DNA from: JAAFHZ01 sp964247085
GTDB taxonomy: Bacteria > Cyanobacteriota > Cyanobacteriia > Cyanobacteriales > Chamaesiphonaceae
Assembly: GCA_964247085.1 (NCBI GenBank)
Contig: CAXTSX010000005.1
Location: 1-64,000 of the forward strand
DNA: 64,000 nt
Direction of reading: 5' to 3'
How positions within the stretch are numbered: the stretch's first letter is position 1; every line of letters starts with the position of its first letter. Positions 53,975 to 63,343 of this stretch are shown here, one piece after another. The notes below the pieces were generated by a model that worked only from the letters and a program-made list of their open reading frames with translations, did no database searches and was not told the origin of the DNA. The position numbers were made by a program, and so were the translations under genes.

Positions 53975-55021
53975 TTAGTTTTCATTGGGCAAGACCCGCA
54001 CTCGAATAGAATTTTGACCCATCTCATCCAGAGGCACCTCGACAATCTCCCCCGATAAACGCTCTAGACAATTTAAGAGCGATCGCAAGTGTGGCGTACT
54101 GGCACCAGTATCTACAAAAAGCCGATCAGCCAAGGTGCCCACCCGCTTCCAGGTCATATAGAACTTAGTCAGGGTTTGCTCCAAAGTCGCCGCCTGTTTG
54201 AGTAAATCTGCTGCCACTGGCAAACAACCGACTCGCATGGCTTCTTCTAGAGCGATCGATAGATCCACTGCCGACTGATTCAGGGTTTGCACCTGGGCTC
54301 CGGCATCTAGATACCGAGATAAACTGCGGGCATTAGCCGTCAACTCCTTCACATTATCCACTTCTGGATTGTCGGCCATTTCCCGCTGGAGAGCCTGTTG
54401 ATGCAGCTCCGGTAGCTTCTCCATCTCCCGCACCAGGGGAGCCAAGTAGCGCGGTGGCATGGAGCCACTGGCGGCTCGTTCCTTTAACTCTTCCGGCAAG
54501 AGATCCGAACTCATTGCTGTCCATTCTTCGGAGAGTTGTTTCACTTCCCGCCGGGAAATCTTGTCACCGCGTGTTGCGGCTTCAGTAACCATTTGCTGGA
54601 CTTCTGGGGAAGACTTAGCTGTTTCCACAAAAGCCCGTTTGGTGAAATTGTTCAGGGTTTGGGGAGATAGTTCGCCCTGCTCCATGAGCGCATCAGCGCT
54701 ATTAGCCAATTCAATCCAGGCATAGGCCTGACTTTTGCTCAGTTCTCGTTCTTTGAGCCAGTTCAAAAAACCCTGACCGCGACCGTCGCCGCCCCGCTTC
54801 TCTCGATCGCGTACCACTCTTAGAATCCGACCGCGCCAAATTTCGGTTTGAAGGTCGAACCGATCGCAAACCGCCCAAGCACTATCCACCTGCAGCTGAA
54901 AGTCGTAATCACCAACGCTTTCATCCTCAGGATCGGGGAGTTCCAAGTTAATATCATTACCGGCTTCTAAAGCCACAGCAATATTTTCGGCGGGCAGTGG
55001 ATGTTCGATCGAACTTACCAT
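53975..55021 (-). CDS. Conserved cyanobacterial hypothetical protein
   Basis: A 348-residue soluble, mostly helical protein. I recognise it as a conserved cyanobacterial protein of unknown function. Marker segments are 'DREKRGGDGRGQGFLNWLKE', 'ELSKSQAYAWIELANSAD', 'ISRREVKQLSEEWTAMSSDL' and 'FVDTGASTPHLRSLLNCLE'. The 'SKSQAY' and 'SRREVKQL' segments look like helix-turn-helix-type helices, which hint at DNA binding, but this is weak. It is monocistronic by spacing. Confidence 0.65.
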   Translation of the reverse strand: MVSSIEHPLPAENIAVALEAGNDINLELPDPEDESVGDYDFQLQVDSAWAVCDRFDLQTEIWRGRILRVVRDREKRGGDGRGQGFLNWLKERELSKSQAYAWIELANSADALMEQGELSPQTLNNFTKRAFVETAKSSPEVQQMVTEAATRGDKISRREVKQLSEEWTAMSSDLLPEELKERAASGSMPPRYLAPLVREMEKLPELHQQALQREMADNPEVDNVKELTANARSLSRYLDAGAQVQTLNQSAVDLSIALEEAMRVGCLPVAADLLKQAATLEQTLTKFYMTWKRVGTLADRLFVDTGASTPHLRSLLNCLERLSGEIVEVPLDEMGQNSIRVRVLPNEN

Positions 55022-55081
55022 TGGTCACTTTTAGTACACAGGGACCTTCGATTATAAGGACAAGCACCCAAAATCTGCAAC

Positions 55082-55561
55082 CTAGGGAAAGAATGATTTC
55101 AGGAAGCCAAATAACAGGGCAACTAGAGTGGCAAAGCTAATCACCATCAGGGCTAGCACGATCACCAGACCCAGGATAAAAAATAGATCCACCTTGGCCT
55201 GAAACTGAGGCTGATTAACGTGAGCATCCACTAATTTAAGATTGCGGGTATTAGCTTTAGATACAGCATCAAATAAATCTCCTAAAACAGGTACTGTACC
55301 AGTTAGAGCATCAATCACAATATTTAAAACCATTCGCAACAAAGTCGCTTTTGGCAATCCCAAGAGCGCCGATTCCACTACAATGTAAGCTGAAAGTAAC
55401 ATGCTAACGGTATCACCACCCCCCGGAAACAAACCAATGATTGGATCCAGGCCAATCCGTTTATTGGTACCCGGAATCCGAATCGCCTCATCCAGCAGAT
55501 GGGAAAGTTGGCGAATACGCTGAAGTCTTTTTTGCTGGGCAGGATGCAGATGGGCAAGCAT
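55082..55561 (-). CDS. DUF4112 membrane protein
   Basis: About 159 residues from ATG 55561 ('MLAHLHPAQQKRLQRIRQLS'); the frame extends 24 codons upstream over the divergent gene's start. 'LDEAIRIPGTNKRIGLDPII' and 'GLFPGGGDTVSMLLSAYIV' are the DUF4112 signature, with two or three transmembrane helices including a final one. Function unknown; the family is found across bacteria and fungi. Confidence 0.82.
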   Translation of the reverse strand: MLAHLHPAQQKRLQRIRQLSHLLDEAIRIPGTNKRIGLDPIIGLFPGGGDTVSMLLSAYIVVESALLGLPKATLLRMVLNIVIDALTGTVPVLGDLFDAVSKANTRNLKLVDAHVNQPQFQAKVDLFFILGLVIVLALMVISFATLVALLFGFLKSFFP

Positions 55562-55638
55562 AGCAATGGCAAAATAAATTGGAGATCCAATCCTAGCATG
55601 GAAGTTTTGACTGGTTGGAGATCTGGAAACCATCGGTT

Positions 55639-56337
55639 ATGATGTTTGGAAGCTTTTGTCGTTGCCAACCTGTGCAAATACCACATTTCATTGAAGCCGA
55701 TCATCAATTGATTCGCGCTCTCCAATCTGCCAGTGATGCTGAACTGATTCAAGGCTGTTGCCAAGAAATGGATCAAGCTAAGTTTTTCGTGGCTTTTTTC
55801 TGTCGTTACAGTTCTGTCACCTATAGTATTTTCCAGCATGTGGCCAGTTCCCCGGTGCAAGCAGAATATACCTTTGCGAAAGCTTGGCAGCATATGTTTG
55901 AACGGATTCAACAGCTGGATGAACACCATATCAACAATATTGTCTGGCAAAATTGGGTAGTTGATGTGGCTGGTAACTTTTTAGATAACTTTCAGCCGCC
56001 GCCCATTGAGACAATTCATTATCGGCTGGCCACTGGCTCACCGCCCTTACTTTGCTATGTCCAGCGATCGCTAAACTTGATGCAACCGCTCTTGCGGCTG
56101 TTATTCATGATGAATAACCATTGGCATTGGCCAGCAGAGCGGATTATTGGCCATTTGAGAGCGGAGGGAGAACAGGTGGAGGATATCGATTTACTTCTAT
56201 ATTTGTCTGAAAGCCGCAAGGATTTTGAAAAAACCCTGCCGATCGATCTCCACGAAATATATGGACAATCAGCGGCGCTAGATTTTGATATCAATACCTC
56301 TGGGGAGGTTATTGATCGCGGCTCACTGCAACGTTAA
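55639..56337 (+). CDS. Conserved cyanobacterial protein, possible sigma-70 region 2 relative
   Basis: About 232 residues from ATG 55639 (a second ATG follows directly). The segment 'DQAKFFVAFFCRYSSVTYSI' and the following helices resemble region 2 of sigma factors ('FxxLFxRY..'), but no region 4 is evident. The C-terminal half has 'HWHWPAERIIGHLRAEGEQV' and ends 'SALDFDINTSGEV'-like. I recall such proteins only as cyanobacterial hypotheticals. It converges on nadA with a four-base overlap. Confidence 0.5.
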   Translation: MMFGSFCRCQPVQIPHFIEADHQLIRALQSASDAELIQGCCQEMDQAKFFVAFFCRYSSVTYSIFQHVASSPVQAEYTFAKAWQHMFERIQQLDEHHINNIVWQNWVVDVAGNFLDNFQPPPIETIHYRLATGSPPLLCYVQRSLNLMQPLLRLLFMMNNHWHWPAERIIGHLRAEGEQVEDIDLLLYLSESRKDFEKTLPIDLHEIYGQSAALDFDINTSGEVIDRGSLQR

Positions 56338-57290
56338 CTCATCTCCAACATTCTTTGCATTGGTTTGAGGGCTAATTGTTGAACAGCACTGGAAATCGTA
56401 ATTTCTGGTGTTCGATCGCGCAGTGCTAAATAAACTTTTTCGAGGGTATTCAGCCGCATGTAAGGGCATTCATTACAATTGCAATTATTGGCATCGGGGG
56501 GTGCCGGGATGTACTCCTTGTCTGGTCTAGCCTTCTGCATTTGGTGAATAATCCCTGGTTCAGTTACCACAATAAAACTCTGGTAATCATCTTGCTGGGT
56601 AAATTTCAAGAGCGCACTAGTGGAACCAATGAATTCGGCATGGCGCAGCACTGGTTCTTCGCACTCTGGGTGGGCAATTACAGCGGCGGTGGGATGTTGA
56701 ATCTTCAACTGCACCAACTTCTTTTCCGAGAAAGTTTCATGGACAATACAGCTTCCCGGCCACAGGACTAAATCCCGTCCCGCTTGCTGAGCCACATAAC
56801 GCCCCAAATTGCGATCGGGCGCAAAAATAATACCTTGCTCTGGGGAAATTTGCTGCACGATTTTGACCGCATTCGAGCTAGTACAAATGATGTCGCTGAG
56901 AGCTTTAATATCGGCGCTGCAATTGATGTAAGAAATCACTAAATGATCCGGATACTGCGCTTTAAAAGCCGCGAATTTATCCGGTGGACAGCTATCTGCT
57001 AGGGAACAACCGGCCTCTAGATCCGGCAATAACACCAGCTTATGGGGATTCAGAATCTTGGCTGTTTCCGCCATGAAATGCACCCCCGCAAACAAAATCA
57101 CATCCGCTGGTGTATCCGCTGCTCGCCGCGATAGCTCTAAGGAATCACCAATAAAGTCGGCAATATCTTGAATTTCGGATTCTTGGTAATAATGAGCCAA
57201 GATCACCGCATTGAGTTCTTGCTTGAGTTCTTGGATAGCACCGACAAGATCAGTGGGAATTTGGCTAACTGGGCGATTGGTAACAAACAT
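56334..57290 (-). CDS. nadA: Quinolinate synthase NadA
   Basis: A 318-residue iron-sulfur enzyme. Three conserved Cys are in 'DLEAGCSLADSCPPDKF', 'VLWPGSCIVHETFS' and 'NNCNCNECPYMRLNTLEKVY', ligands of the [4Fe-4S] cluster. 'ILAHYYQESEIQDIADFIGD' and 'FAGVHFMAETAKILNP' are substrate-site blocks. It condenses iminoaspartate with dihydroxyacetone phosphate in NAD synthesis. The start 'MFVTNRPVSQIP' fits the family length. Confidence 0.95.
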   Translation of the reverse strand: MFVTNRPVSQIPTDLVGAIQELKQELNAVILAHYYQESEIQDIADFIGDSLELSRRAADTPADVILFAGVHFMAETAKILNPHKLVLLPDLEAGCSLADSCPPDKFAAFKAQYPDHLVISYINCSADIKALSDIICTSSNAVKIVQQISPEQGIIFAPDRNLGRYVAQQAGRDLVLWPGSCIVHETFSEKKLVQLKIQHPTAAVIAHPECEEPVLRHAEFIGSTSALLKFTQQDDYQSFIVVTEPGIIHQMQKARPDKEYIPAPPDANNCNCNECPYMRLNTLEKVYLALRDRTPEITISSAVQQLALKPMQRMLEMS

Positions 57291-57359
57291 GGCTGATGGA
57301 TCGCAAAATCATTATTTTTTTAATTATAGTAGATTTTACCAAAAAGCCAAGATATTGAT

Positions 57360-58412
57360 CTAGAGCTGGGGATAGATCAGTATCTTATAGGTTTCGGGAG
57401 TAGGTGCCGAAGCTTGTGCCACTGCTTGCGCCAAATCCTTCAGATGGTATTTGTCACTAATCAGCGCATCCACATCGATTCGTTGATTAAAAACAATATC
57501 TTGAGCCAAACCTTGCACCCGAAACGAGGAACTGTAACTGCCCATTAAGTCGATCTCCCGCTGGTACAAGACATTGGGATTTAGGGGAATGGTCACTTCA
57601 TCAGGAAATTCGGCAAAGAACAAGATCTTGCCACCCTTGCGCGTACAATCCAAAGCCTGGAAAAAAGCCTTGTCACTAGATACCGCCAACAGACTCACAT
57701 CCACGCCCATGCCACCAGTCAAGTCTTGAATCTTACTGGCTAACTCTGGATCGGTGGCCAGGAAAGCCGCATCAGCTCCGATCGACAGCGCTTTCTCCAC
57801 TCGGCTAGGCAACAAATCGGTAGTAATCGCTCGGCCACCAAAATATTTTACCAACATGGCAAACATGAGGCCGATCGGACCCGCCCCCGTAATCAACACC
57901 GTATCGCCCGCTTGGATATTGGCCTTCTTCACCGCCTTTAAACAACAATTAGTCGGCTCTACAAAACTAGCTTGCTCAAAGCTAATCTGGTCAGGAATCG
58001 CAATCAATCCCCCATTTTGGACAATATGTCCCGGCACTTTCACATAGTCGGCAAAGCCGCCACCACTAGGAGTAAAGCCCGCTGTGGTGGTGACTTGCTT
58101 ATAGACATCACACATCGAATAGTTTTCGTGCAAGCAATAGCTACAGCGCATACAAGGAATATGGTGCATCACCACCACCCGCTGACCCACCTGCCAATTT
58201 TTCACATCTTTGCCCACTTGAGAAATAATGCCAGCAGTCTCATGACCAAAAATTCGGGGCGGAGTATACAGTGGATAACGGATTTTCTTGATGTCCGATT
58301 GGCACAAGCCCACGACCTGCACAGATACCAGCACTTCATCAGCAGCTAGTTCTGGTATCGGTAAATCCTCATAACTCAGTTGATTTACACCGCGAAATAC
58401 TTGGGCTTTCAT
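57360..58412 (-). CDS. Zinc-dependent alcohol/sorbitol dehydrogenase-like protein
   Basis: A 350-residue medium-chain dehydrogenase from ATG 58412 ('MKAQVFRGVNQLSYEDLP'). 'GLCQSDIKKI' and 'IFGHETAGII' hold the catalytic zinc ligands (Cys and His-Glu), 'CMRCSYCLHENYSMC' the four Cys of the structural zinc, and 'ITGAGPIGLMFAMLVKYFGG' the NAD(P) site. Substrate unknown. The frame opens ten codons upstream. Confidence 0.88.
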   Translation of the reverse strand: MKAQVFRGVNQLSYEDLPIPELAADEVLVSVQVVGLCQSDIKKIRYPLYTPPRIFGHETAGIISQVGKDVKNWQVGQRVVVMHHIPCMRCSYCLHENYSMCDVYKQVTTTAGFTPSGGGFADYVKVPGHIVQNGGLIAIPDQISFEQASFVEPTNCCLKAVKKANIQAGDTVLITGAGPIGLMFAMLVKYFGGRAITTDLLPSRVEKALSIGADAAFLATDPELASKIQDLTGGMGVDVSLLAVSSDKAFFQALDCTRKGGKILFFAEFPDEVTIPLNPNVLYQREIDLMGSYSSSFRVQGLAQDIVFNQRIDVDALISDKYHLKDLAQAVAQASAPTPETYKILIYPQL

Positions 58413-58595
58413 ATCAATGCTGCCAGAAAGAAACTCTGACACAAATTGTAATGTAGACCTCGCTGCTTTGGATAAGGTTACAAACTTTAAACTTATGTGG
58501 CCTTTTCGTGAACAGATCCCAGACCCTACGGTAAACTTAGCTTTGATTATGAGTTTCTAGACTACCTAGACTCACTTGTTGGGAGTTCATATCAT

Positions 58596-58841
58596 ATGTC
58601 TCATAGCGTTAAAATTTACGATACCTGTATTGGCTGTACTCAGTGCGTTCGAGCCTGTCCGCTCGACGTATTAGAAATGGTTCCTTGGGATGGCTGTAAA
58701 GCCGCTCAAATAGCCTCCTCCCCGCGCATCGAAGATTGCGTTGGTTGTAAGCGGTGTGAAACTGCTTGCCCCACCGATTTCTTAAGTATTCGGGTGTATC
58801 TAGGTGCAGAAACAACCCGTAGTATGGGTTTAGCTTACTAA
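58596..58841 (+). CDS. psaC: Photosystem I iron-sulfur subunit PsaC
   Basis: An 81-residue PsaC with two CxxCxxCxxxCP clusters: 'CIGCTQCVRACPLDVLEM' and 'CVGCKRCETACPTDFLSI', the ligands of clusters FA and FB, and the invariant ending 'RSMGLAY'. It sits on the stromal face of photosystem I and passes electrons to ferredoxin. The gene is followed by a strong terminator. Confidence 0.99.
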   Translation: MSHSVKIYDTCIGCTQCVRACPLDVLEMVPWDGCKAAQIASSPRIEDCVGCKRCETACPTDFLSIRVYLGAETTRSMGLAY

Positions 58842-58865
58842 TCTATAGTAATAGCCTATTCATTT

Positions 58866-58899
58866 TTCCCCTGCGGTTTTACTGCAAGGGAATTTTTTT
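58866..58899 (+). terminator. Rho-independent terminator after psaC
   Basis: TTCCCCTGC pairs with GCAAGGGAA (eight pairs with one mismatch) across a nine-base loop, followed by seven T residues. It begins 24 bases after the psaC stop and suits a highly expressed single-gene transcript. Confidence 0.85.
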
Positions 58900-58993
58900 G
58901 CGAATTCAGCGATGCGGCGCTGAGAGTCGGAAGAAATAAAGTGTAGACTAGTATAGAAAATTCGGCATTTTAAAGTTTTACTCTGACAAATAT

Positions 58994-59863
58994 ATGAAGC
59001 TGAAGCACCTCCAACGAGATCGCGCGCTGTTAATGACTAGTATGTTATTGGTTTTGATGCTAGGGGCAGGCATCTTCAGCGGTATTGTGGGATTTACTCT
59101 TGGTCATGCCGCCCTCAAGGGTGTCACCCAGCCAGATATTCGTCTTAATAACAAAGCGGCTACTGACCAAAACCCCAAAACTCGGGGCGCAGAAGTTTTG
59201 AGTGAAAAAGATCTAGTTGCCAATGCTCAAACAATTATGGGCATTAAGGCTGGAGCTGATGACAAACCTGATAAGTTTGCGAATAAAGATAAACCAACAG
59301 CAGTTTTTCCGATCGAAAGCAAAGATCAAGGAATTGTGATGGTGGTAAAGTCGGTGAAGCCGGAAGGTGTCAATCTGAAGCTAGATATGACTTTGCGTAA
59401 CCAAGGTGGACAAGCAGCCAAATTCAATCAAGGTGTACTAACGGCGAATGATGACCAAAATAAGCCGATCGCGGTCAATTCAACAGGTTTACCCCAAACT
59501 TTGGCGGCGAATGGTAAGGATGTGGTCTTAAAGATAACTGTGCCTAAAACGGCTGTGGCCAAAGCCAAAACTATTACCCTGCATCTAACCGATGTCGATC
59601 GGAAGCTCGGACTAGACTTAGCTAATATTCCAGTGGAGCCGACGGTCAAAATCAATATTCCCGATGGTCAGCTCGATACTGTTGAGGAAAAAGAAGATCA
59701 GCCCAAAAATCAGAATGCTGGTGGCAATGCCAATCCAAATGGGGACGCGCCCAGAAAACCTCGGGTCAATCGATCACAACCCAAAGTTAGAGCCCAATCC
59801 AACCTCAATTCAGAACCACAACCCAAGCCGCCAGCGAAACGTTCGGCAAATCCCCAAAATTAG
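58994..59863 (+). CDS. Hypothetical membrane-anchored protein with disordered tail
   Basis: A 289-residue protein. A single transmembrane helix near residues 12-40 ('SMLLVLMLGAGIFSGIVGFT') is followed by a beta-rich domain (about 100-215; 'IVMVVKSVKPEGVNLKLDMT') and an Asn/Pro/Lys-rich disordered tail. No family is recognised. The middle resembles an extracytoplasmic beta-sandwich of DUF4352 kind, which is a guess. It lies 68 bases before the CNNM-type gene on the same strand. Confidence 0.55.
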   Translation: MKLKHLQRDRALLMTSMLLVLMLGAGIFSGIVGFTLGHAALKGVTQPDIRLNNKAATDQNPKTRGAEVLSEKDLVANAQTIMGIKAGADDKPDKFANKDKPTAVFPIESKDQGIVMVVKSVKPEGVNLKLDMTLRNQGGQAAKFNQGVLTANDDQNKPIAVNSTGLPQTLAANGKDVVLKITVPKTAVAKAKTITLHLTDVDRKLGLDLANIPVEPTVKINIPDGQLDTVEEKEDQPKNQNAGGNANPNGDAPRKPRVNRSQPKVRAQSNLNSEPQPKPPAKRSANPQN

Positions 59864-59931
59864 CCATCGCAGTCATAACTTGTCGCAGAACGCTAGTTAC
59901 AGTTGATTTAACCGAGGATCTCGATAACAAA

Positions 59932-61254
59932 ATGGGGACTGTAAATTCCTCTCTTCAAGAAGTTGGCCCCCGATTGGCGGTCATTTTCTTGCTCATTGCG
60001 ATTAATGCTTTCTTTGTGACGGCAGAGTTTGCAGTGGTTTCGGTGCGCCGGTCGCGCATTAATCAGTTAGTGGCTAGCGGTGACCTGCGGGCGCGCTCCG
60101 TGCAAAAATTGCATGAACAGCTCGATCAGCTATTATCTACAACTCAACTAGGTATCACTCTTTCTAGTTTGGCTTTGGGCTGGATTGGGGAACGAGCTGT
60201 TGCTCAATTTATTGCCCCAGCCTTAAACAATTGGCTAGGTGGTATCTACGTCGTTCATTCCTTAGCCATTGTGCTGACTTTTTCACTATTGGCTTATTTG
60301 CAAATTGTGTTGGGAGAATTAATTCCTAAATCAATTGCTTTGCTATATGCCGAGCGACTGGCGAGGATATTAGGCGCTCCCAGTCTGACGATTGCTCGGA
60401 TCTTTCGACCTTTAATTTGGGTATTAAATCAATCAACTAATGTTATTTTGTGGCTGTTTGGGATTAAAGATACCGATCCGATGCGTCACCGGGTATCTTC
60501 CCAAGAATTGCAGTTAATGATTGCCACCGATCGAGAATCTATTGGGCTAGAAACTAATCAACGCCAAATCATCAGCAAAATCTTTGTGCTCAATACCGTC
60601 AATGTAGCGGAGGTAATGGTACCCAGACCCCGGATGGCTACTGTGCCAGCCACAGCTACTTGGCGGCTAGTGATGGAGCAAGTGGCGCAGACCAATTTTT
60701 CGCGCTATCCAGTCACCGGCATTTCTACCGACGAAATTATTGGGATTATTCATTTTCGAGATTTGGCTAAACCCTTAGCCGCTGGCCGGATTAGTTTGGA
60801 TAGTCCGATTAAATCTTGGATTAGACCACCGGTTTTTGTCCCCGAAGCGACTTCGATCGATGAATTAGTTTTGCAAATGCAAGCCTCGGGGACAGCAATG
60901 TCGATCGTTGTGGATGAATATGGAGGCATTGTGGGCTTATTGACCCGCAAGGATGTTATTGCCAAAATTTTGGGCGAACAAAAAGAGGACTATCCCAAGC
61001 CCAATCCGATCCTCCCGGCTGGCAAAGATACTTTTTTGGTGCAAGCCCAAATTAGTATCACCGAGTTGAACAATAGCCTGCAAATCAATTTACCGCTAGC
61101 GGATGAATATCAGACTCTCGGCGGATTTTTGATGTACAGATGGCAACAAATGCCCAAAATTGGGGAACCATTAAAATATCAAAACCTCGACCTCACCGTG
61201 GTACTTACTAATGGCACCCGGCTCGATCGAGTGCGCATTCATCGCGGGGCATAG
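59932..61254 (+). CDS. CNNM/HlyC-CorC-type membrane protein with CBS domains
   Basis: A 440-residue protein. An N-terminal DUF21/CNNM region of four helices ('AFFVTAEFAVVSVRRSRINQL', in two parts; 'STTQLGITLSSLALGWIGE') is followed by a CBS pair ('VAEVMVPRPRMATVPATATW', 'VDEYGGIVGLLTRKDVIAKI') and a CorC_HlyC domain at the C-terminus ('DEYQTLGGFLMYRWQQMPKI'). Members are linked to magnesium or cobalt export; the exact ion is unknown. The 3' end overlaps queC by 16 bases on the other strand. Confidence 0.9.
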   Translation: MGTVNSSLQEVGPRLAVIFLLIAINAFFVTAEFAVVSVRRSRINQLVASGDLRARSVQKLHEQLDQLLSTTQLGITLSSLALGWIGERAVAQFIAPALNNWLGGIYVVHSLAIVLTFSLLAYLQIVLGELIPKSIALLYAERLARILGAPSLTIARIFRPLIWVLNQSTNVILWLFGIKDTDPMRHRVSSQELQLMIATDRESIGLETNQRQIISKIFVLNTVNVAEVMVPRPRMATVPATATWRLVMEQVAQTNFSRYPVTGISTDEIIGIIHFRDLAKPLAAGRISLDSPIKSWIRPPVFVPEATSIDELVLQMQASGTAMSIVVDEYGGIVGLLTRKDVIAKILGEQKEDYPKPNPILPAGKDTFLVQAQISITELNNSLQINLPLADEYQTLGGFLMYRWQQMPKIGEPLKYQNLDLTVVLTNGTRLDRVRIHRGA

Positions 61255-61922
61255 GGTAAAGGGTCTGACAATCCTAGTTCGGCAAAGGCCGCTAGCCGTA
61301 GCTGACAAGAATCACAGACCCCACAAGCTTGCTCGGCACCGCTATAGCATGACCAGGTATCCGCCCAAGGCACTCCTAACTGATTGCCCAACTGGATAAT
61401 TTCGGTTTTGCGTAGTTGGATTAGGGGTGCCTCAATGGTAATTGGTTGCCCCTCTCGTCCTTGCTTCGTGCCCAGAGTAAACACGGTTTGCATGGCTTGA
61501 ATATAATCTGGGCGACAGTCCGGATAGCCGGAATAGTCTAAGACATTCACGCCAATGTAGACCCGATCGGCCGCAATGGTTTCGGCATAAGCTAGCGCAA
61601 AGCTCAGAAAAATCGTATTTCGAGCTGGCACATAGGTCACCGGAATCTCGGCGGCCATTTGGTCTAAATTGCGGTGGGTGGGCAAGTCGATCGATCGATC
61701 GGTCAAGGCCGAGCCTCCCCAGCTTTGCAAGTCAAAACTCATGACCTGATGTGCCGTCAGCTGCGCAGCGGCGGCAATAGCTTGAGCGGCCACCAGTTCG
61801 CGCTGGTGGCGCTGTTGATAATCAAACGACAGGGCATAGCAACTATAGCCATCCTGACGAGCTTGATACAAAACAGTGGAGGAATCGAGTCCACCGGAGA
61901 GAAGAATAACTGCTTTAGGCAT
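61239..61922 (-). CDS. queC: 7-cyano-7-deazaguanine synthase QueC
   Basis: A 227-residue ATP-dependent enzyme. 'AVILLSGGLDSSTVLYQAR' holds the PP-loop, 'FDYQQRHQRELVAAQAIA' follows, 'VPARNTIFLSFALAYAET' is a family block, and 'CYSGAEQACGVCDSCQLRL' supplies the zinc-binding Cys residues. It turns carboxydeazaguanine into preQ0 on the route to queuosine. I see no clear preQ1 riboswitch upstream, and no other que genes nearby. Confidence 0.95.
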   Translation of the reverse strand: MPKAVILLSGGLDSSTVLYQARQDGYSCYALSFDYQQRHQRELVAAQAIAAAAQLTAHQVMSFDLQSWGGSALTDRSIDLPTHRNLDQMAAEIPVTYVPARNTIFLSFALAYAETIAADRVYIGVNVLDYSGYPDCRPDYIQAMQTVFTLGTKQGREGQPITIEAPLIQLRKTEIIQLGNQLGVPWADTWSCYSGAEQACGVCDSCQLRLAAFAELGLSDPLPYAPR

Positions 61923-62142
61923 GAACTTGGTGAAAATCTACAAAATTTAGGAAGAGAGAAAACGTGAAGAATAACTTACAATTAAATGGTTGTACTTAAC
62001 AATTTGCAACAAATAGGTTAACTAGATTGGAACACTAAGTCTCAATTTTTGGTCTCCTAGGAATAATGGCTACTTCGGTAGTCTCTGGAATGACTGAAAC
62101 AGGTTTCTATCAAGTGGTGTTGGTGGAGGAGTTATATTTAAG

Positions 62143-63207
62143 GTGAAACATAACATGTCAGCAAGACAAATAGATGGAGAGATGCTTACACAAATGACCA
62201 TGCCACAACAGCCCCTCAGAGTAGGGTTGATTGGGGTTGGTAGTATGGGTCAACACCATGCTCGGGTCTTGAGTTTACTCAAAGGCGTGAAGTTTGTGGG
62301 CATTGCCGATGTTAATGTTGAGCAGGGTCTGGAAACAGCGAGCAAGTTTCGAGCGCGTTTTTTTGAAGACTACCAAGAATTAATTGAGCATGTCGATGCT
62401 GTTTGTATCGCCGTCCCCACTCGTCTTCACTATGAAGTAGGTATTAAATGTCTAGAAGCTGGCATTCATGTTTTAATTGAGAAGCCGATCGCTGCCACCA
62501 TCGAAGAAGCGGAAGCCCTCGTCAATGCTGCTGCCGAATCTCAAGCTATTCTGCAAGTTGGCCACATCGAAAGATTTAATCCAGTATTTCAAGAGCTCAG
62601 CCAAGTACTAAAAACCGAAAAAGTTTTAGCACTAGAAGCCCATCGGATGAGTCCTTATTCTAACCGAGCTAATGATGTATCGGTGGTTTTGGACTTGATG
62701 ATTCATGATATCGATTTGCTGATGGAACTAGCCGGTTCTTCGGTGGTAGGTCTCACGGCTTGTGGCAGTCGTAGTGGTGAATCCTCTAGATATTTAGACT
62801 ATGTGACTGCCACTTTAGGTTTTGCTAATGGAGTAGTCGCTACCTTGACAGCTAGTAAAGTTACTCACCGCAAGACGAGAAGCATCACCGCGCACTGTAG
62901 TCGCTCCCTGACAGAAGCCAATTTTTTAAACAACGAAATTTTGATTCATCGTCATCATTCCGAGAAGTTCAATGAATACCATCAGGGTCTGTATCGTCAG
63001 GATGGGTTGATTGAAAAGGTTTATACCAGCAATATTGAGCCTCTGTATGCGGAGTTAGAGCATTTTGTAAACTGTGTGCGTTGTGGCAATCAGCCATCGG
63101 TGGGCGGTGAGCAAGCTCTAAAGGCTTTGCGGTTAGCGATCGATATTGAACAAATGGCTCTGGATGGTAAGGTCTGGCAACCTGCTTTGGCGGCAGTTCC
63201 GGTCTAG
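62143..63207 (+). CDS. Gfo/Idh/MocA-family oxidoreductase
   Basis: About 354 residues. 'VGLIGVGSMGQHHARVLSLL' is the Rossmann NAD(P) loop, 'CIAVPTRLHYEVGIKCLEAG' and 'HVLIEKPIAATIEEAEALV' carry the family's EKP motif, and 'VLDLMIHDIDLLMEL' holds the catalytic Asp and His. The first 24 residues are outside the family; starts at GTG 62143, ATG 62155 or ATG 62200-region Mets are possible, and a GGAGG lies about 13 bases before 62143. Probable sugar or sugar-nucleotide dehydrogenase. Confidence 0.85.
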   Translation: MKHNMSARQIDGEMLTQMTMPQQPLRVGLIGVGSMGQHHARVLSLLKGVKFVGIADVNVEQGLETASKFRARFFEDYQELIEHVDAVCIAVPTRLHYEVGIKCLEAGIHVLIEKPIAATIEEAEALVNAAAESQAILQVGHIERFNPVFQELSQVLKTEKVLALEAHRMSPYSNRANDVSVVLDLMIHDIDLLMELAGSSVVGLTACGSRSGESSRYLDYVTATLGFANGVVATLTASKVTHRKTRSITAHCSRSLTEANFLNNEILIHRHHSEKFNEYHQGLYRQDGLIEKVYTSNIEPLYAELEHFVNCVRCGNQPSVGGEQALKALRLAIDIEQMALDGKVWQPALAAVPV

Positions 63208-63226
63208 GATTTTTACGTTAATAGCA

Positions 63227-63261
63227 ATCCCAGTTTTATGATAAGCTGGGATGTTTTTTTT
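63227..63261 (+). terminator. Rho-independent terminator
   Basis: ATCCCAG and CTGGGAT form a perfect seven-base stem, followed by eight T residues, 20 bases after the Gfo/Idh stop. It ends that transcript and insulates the YefM/YoeB module. Confidence 0.85.
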
Positions 63262-63315
63262 GTTGGTGCAACTTTGATTTAGATGGTGAAGGAGAAGTAT
63301 GTAAAGTACTGTGCT

Positions 63316-63343
63316 ATACTTGTACAATATAATGTACAAGTAT
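63316..63343. promoter_or_regulatory. YefM-type operator overlapping the promoter and start
   Basis: ATACTTGTAC and GTACAAGTAT are perfect ten-base arms around an eight-base spacer. Each half holds TGTACA, the core hexamer of known YefM operators, with centres 12 bases apart. A TATAAT lies inside (328-333) and a TATACT before it (315-320), and the arm ends within the first ATG at 63342. This fits tight self-repression by the YefM-YoeB complex. Confidence 0.75.

Noticed and set aside
61923..62142. preQ1 riboswitch upstream of queC
   Set aside because: No compact hairpin plus A-rich tail of the expected kind could be found on the minus strand.
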